Of a stretch of DNA of 64,000 nt, positions 34,761 to 47,000 are shown piece by piece; the stretch's first letter is position 1, and every line of letters begins with the position of its first letter. A program made the translations under genes and the position numbers. The notes under the pieces were generated by a model. That model was not told where the DNA came from, searched no databases, and saw nothing but the letters and a program-made list of their open reading frames with translations. Origin of the DNA: Pseudoneurospora amorphoporcata. Its lineage: Eukaryota > Ascomycota > Sordariomycetes > Sordariales > Sordariaceae. The stretch covers positions 1 through 64,000 of the forward strand of contig MU859140.1 in assembly GCA_033297205.1 (NCBI GenBank), given 5' to 3'.

Positions 34761-35565
34761 TTAGCGTCTAGGAGCAGCAACAGGCTCCCACGACTGGATC
34801 TTGGGCTTGACACTAGATAGATCCAGTCATTAGCACATACAAACAAAACCTACGTCTTCTCTTGGGCCATGAGAAAAACATACGTATTATAAGGCTTGTA
34901 AGCCCCCATCTGCGCCGTATAGTTGGGGTGATGCACCTCGGGCGCCCAGGGCCTCTTGGGTGCCTGCGTAGCGATGGGATCCTGCGAAGGAACAGTGTCG
35001 ATGGTGTACGAGATCCAGGCGTGCCACAAGGGCTCGATGTGCGAGGGGTCGTAGTCGTGCTTGGCGTAGTCGACCCAGCGCGTGCGCAGAGGAAGTTCCT
35101 CCTGGTCCTCGAAGAACTTGTTACCGAACTTGTCGACGCCTACGAGGGTGCCGGCTTTGGTGTCGCCTGTTTTGTTACAATGACTCGTAAGCTATTGCCC
35201 GCCGGTGATGTTGTGACGTGCGACATTGAGGGTTGATGGTTGGTCGGGAATGGGAGATGTAGATAGATGTATGGCTCCATACCGATATACTGTTTGTGGA
35301 GAGCAGCAACGTGGGCGTTAGTAGCTTTAGCTGTGGCTGGTATATGTACTCGTTTGCTTCGCCGCGGTGTCGTGGTTGGGTCTGGCCGGGCTCAATCGAT
35401 GGGAGATGATGGGTGTAGACGTACGTTCATTTGATGCCAGGCATCCTGGAATCACAACGACTTCTCGTTAGCGACGGCGCATATTCGTTATTTATCGATC
35501 GATGAAGACGATACCTTCAAGCCAACCTTGCGCAGGTTGCGAATTGTTCTGCTGATAGTAGACAT
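34761..35565 (-). CDS. NDUFA12: NADH:ubiquinone oxidoreductase subunit NDUFA12 (B17.2), 137 aa, 5 exons incl. a 7-nt exon
   Basis: An accessory subunit of mitochondrial complex I on the matrix arm. Exons are 35565-35515 (MSTISRTIRNLRKVGLK), 35445-35425 (DAWHQMN), 35289-35283 (seven bases, TATATCG), 35166-34884 and 34884's partner 34812-34761; total 138 codons with stop. The family signature MNYIGDTKAGTLVGVDKFGNKF crosses three exons and is only produced if the 7-nt exon is included: it supplies Tyr-Ile and the first base of Gly. Later landmarks are LPLRTRWVDYAKHDYDPSHIEP, WHAWISYT and the C-terminal KPKIQSWEPVAAPRR. The fourth intron is 34813-34883. Introns on either side of the microexon are 135 and 116 nt. 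It is divergent from PGS1, 483 bases away. Confidence 0.93.
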
Positions 35566-36048
35566 GGTTGTTGTTCTTGACTCGCGGAGAATGGGGTCAA
35601 TTGCGATTGTGCGCCGTGGAGTGAGCTCCTCCGGGGTTGCTGTCGTCGGCGATGGCGTCCGTCGGGTCGGTCGTGGAGTTGGAGTCGCAACGGCCGCAAC
35701 GGGGAGACTGGCGGCTGACGCAGTAGACTGAGGTGGCCAATTGCAGCTGGCAAATCCTCCAGACGAAAATGCCAAGGCGGGCTACCCTAGTTGTATGAAC
35801 GGGCAGCCTTGTAAACTCACCACAACTCCTTCCCGTCAGCGGGCGTTTCAGTGGAATGGCCCGGGGTCCAGGCGCCGGCTGTACTGTACCGGCGCCCGTC
35901 GTTAGGTCATCGGCGCGATATTCTAACCGGTGCGATGCCCGGAATGCCCGCACCCAAAATTTTGGCCGATCGGAACGAACAAAAAACAACTTGGACAACA
36001 ACATCCCGATCGCTCACCTTTGACAAAATCCCCCAGCGCATTGCGGAT
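35566..36048. promoter_or_regulatory. Bidirectional promoter between two mitochondrial genes
   Basis: Only 483 bases separate the start codons of NDUFA12 (reverse) and PGS1 (forward). Both products work in or at the mitochondrial inner membrane, so shared control is plausible. I could not assign a specific factor site. Confidence 0.55.
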
Positions 36049-37796
36049 ATGCTGGCAAGGAGTACTTCACGATGCTGCACCAAGCTTAGAGCACCGCCTT
36101 CGCGGCTCAGTTTACGAGTAGCTAGGCCACAATGTCGACAGTTCTCCTCGCCGTCCTCCGGGGCGTCGCATAGCACCGGTCCGAACACCTCCAGCGCCGG
36201 CCTGCTTGCGCCCTTCACGAACGAACTCGACAAGATCGCCCCTTCCTTCAGGATCAACGGCTCCCAAGTCCGCGTTCTGCAAACACCGGCCGAGTTTTAC
36301 GAGACCCTCAAGGTTCGACAAACTTCTGCTGCCGCCGGGAGAAGGCTTGTTGTGTTGTCAGCTAGCGGTGCTGACTGATGCCTTCCCACTCACCAGGACA
36401 AGATCCGCATGGCAGAGAAGCGCATCTTCCTCTCAACCCTCTACATTGGCAAGTCGGAAAAGGAATTGGTACCAGAACCCTCGATCCAGCGCATCATGTT
36501 TGCTACATGCTAATAACTAGCCCATTACCTCAGATTGCGACTCTCCAAGAAGCCCTCCGCGCGAAACCCGATTTGAAGCTCAGCATCCTTACTGACGCCT
36601 TGCGCGGTACCCGTGAAGCGCCCAACCCGTCATGCGCGTCCCTCCTGGCACCCCTGATCTCCGAGTTCGGCCCTGATCGTGTCGAAATCCGCATGTACCA
36701 TACTCCAAACCTTACCGGCATCAGAAAGAAGCACATCCCCAAGAGGATAAACGAAGGATGGGGACTACAGCATATGAAGCTGTACGGCATCGATGACGAG
36801 ATCATTCTCTCGGGCGCCAACCTCTCCAGCGACTACTTTTCGGACAGGCAGGATCGCTACCATGTCTACTCGAGCAGGGACATCACCGAGCACTTCTCGA
36901 ACCTTCACACGGCCGTTTCATCGCTGAGCTTCCTCGTCAAGCCCTCTCCCGACCCGTCCGGCTTTGAACTAGTATGGCCAGAGGATAATTCAGCCATCTC
37001 CCCGCTCCAGAACCCGAAAAAGTTCGTCGCCGAGTCGACCGCACTCCTATCCGGCCTCATCTCGCCGAAGACAGCGCCACGGACCGCACTCGACGACACA
37101 CCAGCCGAGAAGCGCGACACTAAGGTCTACATGCTTGCGCAATTCTCCCAGCTTCTGTCGCCCGACACCTCGACCGAGCTTCCCGCCCTCAGCCATGTTC
37201 TACGAACTCTAGCGGCTCCCCAATACGCCAACTCATCCTGGACGTTCACAGCCGGCTACTTCAACCCTGCGCCCTCCCTCACCAAGCTTCTCCTGGGCAC
37301 CGCGTCAACGAACAACGTGGTCATCACCGCCTCGCCCTACGCCAACGGCTTCTACCAGTCCCCCGGCGTCTCCGGTCTCCTCCCCGACGCCTACACCCTC
37401 CTAGCGCGTCGCTTCGTCCGCGCCGTGCACGAGTCCAAGCACCGGGGTACCACGGTGCTGAAGGAATGGAGGAAGGGCACCGTTGGCGAGCCCGGTGGAT
37501 GGACGTACCACGCCAAGGGCCTTTGGGTCACCATGCCCAAGAACGAGAATCCTAGCATCAGCCTGATCGGCAGCTCCAACTATACGAAGAGGAGTTACTC
37601 GCTCGATTTGGAGGCCAATGCGCTCATTGTGACGGAGAATGAGGACCTGAAGAAGAGGCTTGGAGAGGAGCAGAGGTGGTTGCAGGATAATACGACGGTG
37701 GCAACGCGGGAAGATTTTGCGAAAACGGAGAGGAGGGTTGGGCTGAAGGTGAGGATTGCGATGATGATTGTGCAGCTTGTTGGTGGAGCGCTATGA
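36049..37796 (+). CDS. PGS1: Phosphatidylglycerophosphate synthase PGS1, mitochondrial, 532 aa, 3 exons
   Basis: PGS1 joins CDP-diacylglycerol and glycerol-3-phosphate, the first committed step to cardiolipin, at the mitochondrial inner membrane. Exons are 36049-36312, 36397-36468 and 36534-37796. The start at 36049 gives a basic, Ser-rich presequence (MLARSTSRCC...LRVARPQCRQFSS). Two phospholipase-D-type HKD boxes are present: QHMKLYGIDDEIILSGANLS (about residue 193) and YHAKGLWV...IGSSNYTKRS (about 437). Other family segments are DKIRMAEKRIFLSTLYIGKSE, LTDALRGTRE, and YHTPNLTGIRKKHIPKRINE. Length is close to yeast Pgs1. Two short introns sit early, on either side of a 72-nt exon. Confidence 0.93.
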
Positions 37797-39578
37797 AGAC
37801 GGACACGCGGAAGTTGAAGGGAAGTGGAATCCCTGCGAGGTATGTACAGTAGTAATAGTGTGTGACGTGTATGATGAGATAAAGGTATATACCCGATACA
37901 ATGTATCAATAGCGAGAACTTGACGGACTTGATCTAGGCGTTGGATTTGCATCAGTTCATCCCATTCACGGAAAGGAGAACTTGAACCCAAAATGCTCAC
38001 AGTTGTTGTTGCCGGGCGACAAGCACGGGGCAATAGTGTCGGTACTCACCTCCTGAGACTGAAGCCTTGAAACACCTCCAACACACCTCCTGGAACGAGA
38101 GAAGGAGGGTCGAGCGCTAACACGAATGGGATTATTCGTCGCCAGTTTCCAAGGTTGAAAACCTTTGCAAGTAGGAATTCTTTTTTTTTTTTTTTTGTTT
38201 TTTTATCAGCAACGAAGGAGGACGACCGACACCAACTACCAGTACTCAGCAAAGACGGCAAGTATTCAAAGTCGATAAACATCAATCACAACCCAAATAC
38301 CCAACGTGATGCTTCACCCCGGAAAGAGCAGCGTCCGAATTGATCTGCGGGCCGCCGCCGTCGAGGCCACGACGACCGGTCTCGCTGATTGGCCGCGCCG
38401 GCTATACCAGCTCCCGAATGACAGAAAAGGAGAGAGATCGGCACTCTCGAGAAATAATAAAATATACGACTGTTCTAGATCACGACCTCCATGGGCTACA
38501 CGATACCCGTAGGATGGCTCACTCTCAGAAAAAGAATATTGGCGCGGCATGGAGAAGGTCGGCAAACTGGCTTCCGCGCCTCTGGACGGAACATTCGAAC
38601 TAAAAGCCGGTTGATTGAGGAGAGTGACAACCAAGAGCATACATAGCCTGTACGTACCCTACGAACAATCTGCAGTGTGTTTATTTCCCATTGATGGATG
38701 AGAACGCGTTCTTGTTCATTCAGACGACGAACTTTTCAATTGTCCCGTCGGAATGGTCCACAAGGATCCCAAAAATAACCTACCTACCCTGCACTTACCT
38801 TTCCACCACCATTAAGTCTAACATGGCACGCGACAACCCCGTTCGGGGGTCGGAATCCGGGACCCAAGATTCTGGTCTAGCCACAAGTTCCCATCGACTT
38901 CCCTTGCTGAGTGGATGTAACAAGCAAGTCTGCTTCGCCAATTATCAGATCCGAAACGAACACCGGCTACTTTAGTCAGTTTACAGTTCGGCTAACCTCG
39001 CTGCCGTTTCTTGTCCACCCACCCATGACTCTTGGCTGACTGGGAGATCCCTCCGAGTGAACGGAGTGAAGCAACGTCAGACATGTTACAGAGTTGGAAT
39101 CCCTTATAATTCCCGATTCGGAAATCCCGATCTCAGATTCAGTTTTCCTTCCGGTCTGGGATAGTAACCACATACGCCTCAAAACTAATGGAGATGCTAA
39201 CACCCGGCCGACCCCAAATCGGGATTGGATGGGTAAGAGGAACACAAATGGAGCTCTGCGACCGGAGATATTATAATGTTAGACTTGAGGTTGATGTGTC
39301 AGGTACTGGTTCGGAAAGGTTTTGATGCTCGTAACACCATCTCATATATGTCTTCTCTTTCCATATCATCTTCTTCATCCGCTGTCCTTTGTTCATCCTC
39401 ACCTGACCACCTCCTATATCTCGACCAAGTTTCACCTGGAGCTGTGTGTGTAGCATGTTCTCATCGAAATAATCATACCATTCCGAGAACCACTGTTTCT
39501 TTCGTCGGCACTGGCATGTCTCCAAGCATGTCGCCATCACATTTCCCCCTCCTCAACTCCCCTCTTCATTCCAGGGTC
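37797..39578. other. Intergenic, 1.8 kb, no gene seen
   Basis: Frames on both strands are short, overlap and resemble no family. A T-rich run lies at 38180-38206. Confidence 0.5.
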
Positions 39579-41149
39579 ATGACCCTTCGTCGCCAGCGAG
39601 AAGCATCTTCATCCAAAGCAGCATTAATGTCACTCGAAAAACCTCTCCTTCACATTGTGGCATTACTCATCCTCATCCTCATCCTCATCCTCTCGACAGG
39701 GGCAGCCTTTCTCGGCCAAGCAGGCACATCATCAGGGTCAACCACAACCACCACAAACCAACAACAACAACAACCAATACCACAACCACAACACCAAATA
39801 CCAGAAAAGGGCACCTTCCAGAACATCTGCAAAACCCACGACCTCCCCAACCCCCTAGCCTCATTCTTCCCCAACAACGCCACAGGAGTCCTCAACGCAA
39901 CACTAGCCATCATCCCCATCCCCCTCTCCCTCGCCCGCCGGCTGGTAAACCCTTCTGGATACTCCATCCTCGAATCAGCCTATCGATCCCTCGTCCCCGA
40001 TTTTCCAGAGGGGATGTACCCCGTTCTGTTGCAGGCGGCGCACGATCATGATATCCAGCTGAGGGCGTATGGCATAGTTTTGGAGGATTTTTCTGTATGT
40101 TCTCTTTTGGGGGGGGGGGGGGGGCCCCCCCCCCCCCCCCCGCGGGGGGGTGGGGGGGGGGGGGGGGTGGTGGGTGTGGGGGGGGGTGGGGGATGTTTTT
40201 TTGGGGTTTGTTTTTGNNNNNNNNNNCTCGTCCCCGTTTTTCCATTTGGGTTGTACCCCGTTCTTTTGCAGGGGGGGCACGATAATTTTATCCAGCTGTG
40301 GGGGTTTGGGATTTTTTTGGTGGTTTTTTTTGTTTTTTTTCTTTTCCCCCCCCCCCCCCCCCCCCCTATCCTCTCAGGATGATCGAAGTGATGGGTGATG
40401 AGTGATTATGGCGCATGCTGATAATAATTGATTAGAGAGTTGGTTTCGAATTCCCCTTTTTGGGCCTCTCGGGCGACGGCTACTCCTCCTACCGCTGGGC
40501 TCCGGCGCAACTAATCAGTGCCGGGAACGCCATCGCCATCGATGGCTCGCGAGCCTACGGGACGCGGGTTTCGCCGGCGAGATTTGAGCCGGAGTGCGAG
40601 GCGTATCAGATGCTGTCGAATGGGAATACGTATTTCAAGGGTCTTTCGGTTGAGTACCACAATGCCAGTTTGCAAAGCAAAGGCGAAACGTCGATAGAGT
40701 TGGAAATGACCCGTCTCATTTCCTCCTCTTTCAGCTCTGGCAGTCCCTACTCATATCCCTTGGACTTCTTCAAAAACATCACCAACCAGCCTATCTTTGC
40801 CAGCCCAGGCGGTAGCTGCGATAACATGATCCGCTTTTTCGACACTTCCATGTCTAGGGGAAAGTTTGCGCCGGTGCCGGTGAAGGGAAGGGTTAAAGCC
40901 GTTAATGTGTTTCCGTTTGTCAACGAAGGGGAGTTGGACTCGAACTTGGACTTGGACGTGGATCCATCAGAAGGCCCGGACTTGGACGACGCTAATAGTC
41001 GAGGAGGGCAACGGGGGTGGGAGTGGACGGATGTGTACGGGGTGCAAGTGGCCACGCCGTTTATCGAGAACAATTACCTGGACTGCGAGATGATGAGGGG
41101 GTATCAGGGGTGGACTGCCATAGATGGGATGATGATGGATGATCTATGA
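39579..41149 (+). CDS. Unrecognised membrane-anchored fungal protein, about 409 aa, intron contains an assembly gap
   Basis: I do not assign a function. The protein starts MTLRRQ, with alternative in-frame ATGs on either side. It has one hydrophobic helix (about residues 25-46, LLHIVALLILILILILSTGAAFLG), then a Thr/Gln/Pro linker, and a lumenal or extracellular part with several N-glycosylation sequons (NNAT, LNAT, YHNAS, KNIT). Conserved-looking segments are ESAYRSLVPDFPEGMYPVLLQAAHDHDIQLRAYGI, GDGYSSYRWAPAQLIS and GSRAYGTRVSPARFEPECEAY. Exon 1 ends at the donor GTATGT (40095) and exon 2 begins after GATTAG (40436), joining DFS to RVGFEFPFLGL in frame. The intron length is not reliable, because most of it is damaged assembly. 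Confidence 0.7.
39990..40366. other. Assembly artefact: G/C homopolymers, 10 N, and a corrupted repeat of exon sequence
   Basis: Bases 39990-40108 reappear at 40227-40345 at a constant offset of 237. In the second copy nearly all changes are to T or G. Between them lie long G and C runs (about 40109-40198) and N at 40217-40226, and a C run (40346-40366) follows. This is the pattern of a failing sequence read placed beside a gap, not a biological duplication. Confidence 0.88.
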
Positions 41150-41569
41150 GAGAATCTCAGCAGTCAGAAGCAAAGGTTTCTGGAGCGGACGAAATAATGA
41201 TTCAAATTGATACGGAACACTTGAAATGTTGCCACGGGGTGCCCAATAGCACATGTAATGACGCTGGGTGGTTGATATAGTCGTGCAGCAGATCAGTCTC
41301 GTGACTCAGTGCGACGAGATCTGAGCTAGAAAGATGATGGGGTCGGCGGCATATAGAAGTCGCTCACCTTCCTTTTGCGGCTTGCGACGTAGTTAAGGAA
41401 GGCACGGCTATAAGATGACTGTCACCCCATCGCAAACACTACCTGTAGGCTGTCAGCTTCACTCTTGTCTTTTTAGTGGAAGACCAAATCGGCCGACGAC
41501 ATCAAATCTCCAGAAACTCACCATCTTGACAGAGCGACCGAGTCGGATATAATTGCGACATCCAACAAC
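41150..41569. other. Intergenic, promoter side of the S9 peptidase gene
   Basis: No coding frame or RNA gene is seen. Confidence 0.5.
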
Positions 41570-43665
41570 ATGGCGGCATCAACTGACCAAAAGGTTGTTG
41601 CCCCGTACGGACAGTGGGAAAGTGAGATTACCGCGGAAGCTCTGACCGCTGGGAGTTGCAACATCACTTCTCCCAGAGTCTGTGTAAGTCTATGATTCCC
41701 ATAAGCACCAAAGCCAGCCACTGACATGCAATTCCGCAGCCTCGAACGGGAAGAACCTTCACCCTTCAATCCCGCCCAGATGGGTCACAGACGATTCATG
41801 AGCTCAGATACTATAACGAAGATGTTTTCGTTGGGACTTATGATATCCTCGAAGATTACGATGGTGACGGCTGCCAAGGCAATGCTTCGACCTCCCTCTA
41901 CGAGTACGGAGGGTTGCCGTACGCATTGTGGTCTGGCGACCAATTCAAGATCATCTATTCCGACGCGCGCGCCATGACAGTAAACGTGCTGATTTCAAAC
42001 GACAAAGAACGGAGGTGGGAGCAGCAGGTCTTGTTCAAGTCTGAAACACACCGCTACGGTGATTTCGACTGCCACCCCGGTACGCCATGGGTTCTTGCCG
42101 TCGAAGAGGACCACACCAATCCTAAGCCGGAAGACGTGAAAAACAGTGTGGTCCTTATCCACATCGAGACCGGCCAGGTCAAGAGTCTTAGGGGCAGCGG
42201 ACAGCACGACTTCGTCACTTACCCGCGGTTCAACCCTACTGATATGACACAGATTTGTCATATCCATTGGGACCATCCTAGCATGCCGTTTTGGGGAGCG
42301 AAGTTGAGCGTGATGGGCCTTGATCTCGCCAACTCAACCGTTTCAGACGTGAAGATCGTTGGAGGCGACGATACATCCACGGCTGCCGAGCCCAGATGGG
42401 GACCTGACGGGCAACTCTACTTTGGTTGCGACAAGTCCGGCTTTCGTCAGTTGTGGAAATATCACAAGGGTGATAGCGAGCCGATTCTGCTACCGGGATG
42501 GGAGGACGCGGAGTTCGGGGATGCGCATTGGGCTGTTGGAGCCCAGAGTTACGTGTTTCTGACAGACAAGGAGATTGTCGCGGCCCCGGTTCGATTCGGA
42601 GAGATGGAATTTGTGCATGTGAACTTGGAAACCGGCATCGCGACAAAGTTGGACCTTCCTTTGACCAACACCAGCATTCGTATGGACTGCCTGGCACGGC
42701 TTTCGGAAAACTCGGTTCTCGCGGTGGCCAGCGGTTATCGCACACCAGCTGGTGTGCACCGTTTCAACATCTTGCCGGATCTGACACTCATGTCTGAGAA
42801 TCTCGGGTCGTCGCTTGAATACCGGTTCCAGTTGCCAGAAGAGGTTTTCTCGTTGCCGGAGCATATCCGATTCACAACAATGGACGAGCCATGTCGGGAG
42901 GTGCATGGGTTCCTTTGGCTTCCGTCGAACCCCAAATACGAGGGACCAAAAGGAACGCTTCCTCCATTGATCATCCAACCTCATGGCGGGCCAACCGCGT
43001 ACAATCCACCAGGGCTCAGCATGAGGGTGCAGTATTTCACGAGCCGAGGGTATGCGTTCTGCTTCTCCAACTATACCGGCTCGTCTGCGCATGGAAAGGC
43101 GTACCGCGAGGCCCTGCGTGGGAAGTTTGGTATACTCGACCGTGATGATGTGATCGAAACGGTCCGATATCTCGCGAACTCGGGGCGGATTGATGGTTCT
43201 CGCGTCGGTATCGAAGGCGCGAGCTCGGGCGGCTACTGTGTTTTGCAATGCTTGACACGATATCCGGACGTGTTTGCCGGAGGAATCAGCATGTGTGGCG
43301 TCAGCGACCTCAAGACACTAGACGAGGAAACGCATAAGCTCGAGTTACATTACCTCCAGACACTCCTGGGACTCGAGGGAAAATTGAAGGAAGAGAAGCT
43401 TGAGCTCTTTCGGGAGCGCAGTCCTTTGTATCATGCCCAAAACATCACTTCCCCATTGCTACTCATCCACGGGGATGCCGACCCGGTGGTGCCCATTGGG
43501 CAGAGCGAGCATATCAAGCATGCAGTCGAAAGAAACGGTGGAGATGTCAAGATGGTCGTTCTCAAAGGCGAGGGACACATGTTCAAGCACGCTGATAACC
43601 TGAAGTTGGCGCTGCGCGAGTGTGAGACGTGGTGGAGGAAGACGTTGCTGGGGATCAAAAATTGA
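41570..43665 (+). CDS. Prolyl oligopeptidase-family (S9) peptidase, 679 aa, 2 exons
   Basis: A serine peptidase of the dipeptidyl/acylaminoacyl-peptidase type, with a beta-propeller before an alpha/beta hydrolase domain. Exons are 41570-41683 and 41740-43665. The propeller half shows repeated blade strands with WGPDGQLYFGCDKSGFRQLWKY and SRPDGSQTIHEL. The catalytic half (from about residue 440) has the HGGPTAY oxyanion loop, Ser in GASSGGY (about 532), Asp in HGDADPVVP (about 617) and His in GEGHMFK (about 649). No signal peptide is visible (MAASTDQKVVAPYG), so it is probably cytosolic. These enzymes trim short peptides; bacterial relatives are often annotated S9C. All catalytic residues are intact. 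Confidence 0.92.
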
Positions 43666-45220
43666 GGGAGGAAATTGGGACTGTGAGAAACTCGGATGCG
43701 TTGAGGACATGGCTGAGGGCCAGGGTGTTACTGTTAGTGAACTTGGTATACCGTGGGTTGGCCTGTTAGCTGGAAACACTGCAAAAACCACCTTTCGTGC
43801 TAATGATATTTCAACAAAAGTACTTGCCCCGCATCTGAATGCCGCGATCATCACTGCAGTGAGCTTCAACTGTTTGGCAGGTGCATGTGATCAACACAAC
43901 CCCAACTTCACGGTGATCGCCAAAAATTGTGAACTGATTCTTTCTCCAACACTGAAATGAACAATACATATCACTCTTTTCTCATTCTTCACAGAAACAG
44001 CGATAGTATATGGCCCACCGCTATAAGGCATTTCTGACCGTCGACTACAAAACTCGAAGTCGTACATTTCTGGACAACACCGCCGGCTAGATTCGGTACA
44101 AGTCTCGGGCATGCGGCATCACACGTTCCATTTGCAACAATCCTGAAAATCATTGGATTTTTGCTGTAAAATGACCTTCCTTGGCCAGGTTTAAAGTGAG
44201 CTTGTCTTCACCGAAGGTCCACTCTTCAGCGGCTTGACCCCAGACAAGCTTCCCCACGGGGAGAGCGCTCACGAGTCAGAAAGCTTGGAACGTTGGAAGA
44301 TCAGGCAATTATTCACGGTCCGCTTTACGCCCGGACATAAAAACCCAACACGGCTCTCTGGGACCGGCGATGAGGTCTCAAGCGGTTTAGTTGAAGTCAA
44401 TGGCTGTGGGGTAAGGCTGTTGGACTCCCAAGAAAGGCATGCCCGGCCGTCGATCTGTCAGACCTGTCACGGCACTGCACGGCTACCACCGAGGTGCATC
44501 ACCATGCGCACCACTCAGGACAAGAACCGGTCCCGAATGTGACATCGACACTGCTCCGTCCCCCCGGAATCAAGTCCCAGCTGTTCTCCACGATTTCGTC
44601 GAACGAGTCCGTCGAACCCGTGAGCCCCCAAGCCGGCCAACGGCACCTCAGACGTCGGGGGAAGAGGTCCCGATCCACCTGCAACTCGGTGATCTTCAGG
44701 CCCGGGGAAGTGAGGGGCCCCGCGTTTCACACAGTGGACGAGCTGGAAAGACAACTCTTGTCGTTCATGGAGTCAATTGCTGACTCTCGAAGGCCCCTCG
44801 AGCCCCAACATAAACATCACCTCTGTGGATAACAAAGTTACTGGCTTTCGAGACGGAAAGTGCCGACGACCTGACAAACATGCGAATGCTTCATTTTCTA
44901 GTGTCGACAATACCACCACCATGGAGAACTGGAGAGGAAAGATGAGAGGTTGGTCAAAGACCCTGTTTACCCTTGCCCGTCCATGTTACCTTGTCACGCT
45001 CGTCTCCTCGTGCCATGTAGTCCCGAGAGAGGTGTGTGCCTGGTTCTTGGTTACTTTTGGGTAATACCAGAGATGATTTGCTCAAGTCAGGAAAGTGATC
45101 AGCGATGTGCTGCCTCTATATATGATCTCGGCATGCCCTTCTGCGGATGCTTCTGATGGCTCTCTTGTGTTTTCACATGCCTTTCGGCATTGAACGAACT
45201 GTGTATCTAACAGTGTCACC
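43666..45220. other. Intergenic, no gene supported
   Basis: Several overlapping plus-strand frames at 44234-44832 are relatively GC-rich but show no family motif or consistent splice links. They may be a relic of something older; I cannot say of what. Confidence 0.45.
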
Positions 45221-47000
45221 ATGAAGCAATTCCTGGGGCTCAGAGGCCAGGCCTTGAACCTGGCCGTGGGCGCAATCGCGGGATGTGATTTCCTCCTCTT
45301 CGGATACGGTATGTTATGGCCTAAAGTTGAAGAGTCAAGCATGAGCAAAGACCATTTTCTAACCACCGATGGATGACAACAGATCAGGGTGTTATGGGTG
45401 GCATTCTGACGCTCCCTATATTTTTGGAGACGTTCCCAGATATAAACCCTGTCCAACCACAATTATCACCGGCCGAGTCCTCCAGGCGTTCTACCTACCA
45501 AGGCATCTCCGTCGCTTCCTACAACCTGGGGTGCTTCATCGGCGCCATTATCACCATCTTCATTGGCAACCCCTTAGGCCGCAAGAAGATCATTCTGCTC
45601 GGAACTGCTATCATGATTGTCGGTGCTGCTCTCCAGGCCAGCGCTAGTACATTAGAACGATTTACGATAGGCCGTATCATTACCGGCATTGGCAATGGAG
45701 GAAACACATCTACGGTGAGTTATAACTTCAGCTACAACTTTCAAAGACATTATCTGACCCTTTAAAGGTTCCTACCTGGCAATCCGAGACTTCGAAAGCA
45801 CACAAACGAGGCAAGATGGTCATGATTGAAGGATCTCTCGTCACTGCCGGCATCATGTTGAGTTACTGGGTCGATCTTGGTTTGAGTTTTGCCCCTGGCT
45901 CGATTGCTTGGCGCTTCCCTCTGGCCTTTCAGATTGTCTTCTGCATCTTCATCCTCATCTTCATTCCCTTCATGCCCGAGTCGCCTCGTTGGTTGATCTT
46001 CAGGGGCCGCAATGCCGAAGCCAAGGAAGTTTTAGCCGCTCTCAACGACGTGGACCTCCAAGACCCCATCGTCGAAACCGAATTCCGATCCATCCACGAG
46101 ACGGTCGTTGAGATGTCCAAGGGCAGCTTCAAGGACCTCTTCACCATGGACAAGGACCGCAACTTCCACCGCACCCTGTTAGCATACGTCAACCAGGTAT
46201 TCCAGCAAATCTCGGGTATCAACCTCATCACCTACTACGCCGCCGTCATTTACAGCGGCCTCGGCATGTCTGACTTCCTCGCCCGTCTCCTCGCCGCCCT
46301 CAATGGTACCGAGTACTTCATCGCTTCCTGGCCCGCCATCTTCCTCGTCGAGCGTGTCGGACGCCGCAAGCTCATGTTGTTCGGTGCCATCGGCCAAGCG
46401 GTCACCATGGCCATCCTGGCAGGCGTCAACTCCCGACCGGACGACAAGCCTTACCAGGTCGCCGGCATCGTGTTCCTGTTCGTCTTCAACACTGTCTTTG
46501 CAGTTGGCTGGCTCGGCATGTCCTGGCTTTACCCAGCCGAGATCGTGCCGCTCCGCATCCGTGCACCGGCCAACGCGCTGTCCACGTCGGCGAACTGGAT
46601 CTTCAACTTCATGGTTGTCATGATCACGCCCATAGCGTTCAACAATATCAAGTACCAGACTTACATCATATTTGCCGTCATCAACGCCTTCATCGTGCCA
46701 GTCGTCTACTTGTTCTATCCCGAGACAGCGTGCCGGTCCTTGGAGGAGATGGATATGATCTTCCGCAGGGTGGATGGGTGGAAGGGATACTTTACCGTGG
46801 TGCATCAGGCCAAGGTTGAGCCTAGGTGGTACGACAAGGATGGCAAGCGCATTGGCGGTGCCGACTTTGAGAAGGCTGCTGGGCACCACCAAACCCATGC
46901 GATTCCCGAGTCGCCCGGATCAGAGAAGCCGACAACGGCGCACGTGGCGGATGATGCGATTACTTCGTCGAGCAGTGATGGGGAGAATCGGGAGTTGTAG
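45221..47000 (+). CDS. MFS sugar transporter, 550 aa, 3 exons
   Basis: A plasma-membrane sugar/H+ symporter-type transporter (MFS sugar porter family). Exons are 45221-45308, 45383-45714 and 45768-47000. Family motifs are FGYDQGVMGGILTL in helix 1, NPLGRKKIILLG after helix 2, GRIITGIGNGGNTSTVPTWQSE, MPESPRWLIFRGR, QQISGINLITYYA in helix 7, VERVGRRKLMLFGA, and the end signature YPETACRSLEEMD. Twelve hydrophobic helices fit the length. The tail after residue 480 is hydrophilic and Ser-rich. The substrate cannot be read from sequence. Confidence 0.92.

Noticed and set aside
40109..40200. Possible G-quadruplex or satellite made of G and C runs
   Set aside because: The runs border N and a corrupted repeat of neighbouring sequence, so they are best explained as sequencing failure.
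44234..44832. Three overlapping GC-rich plus-strand frames
   Set aside because: They overlap in different frames and none shows a domain; a transposase relic was considered but no catalytic motif was found.
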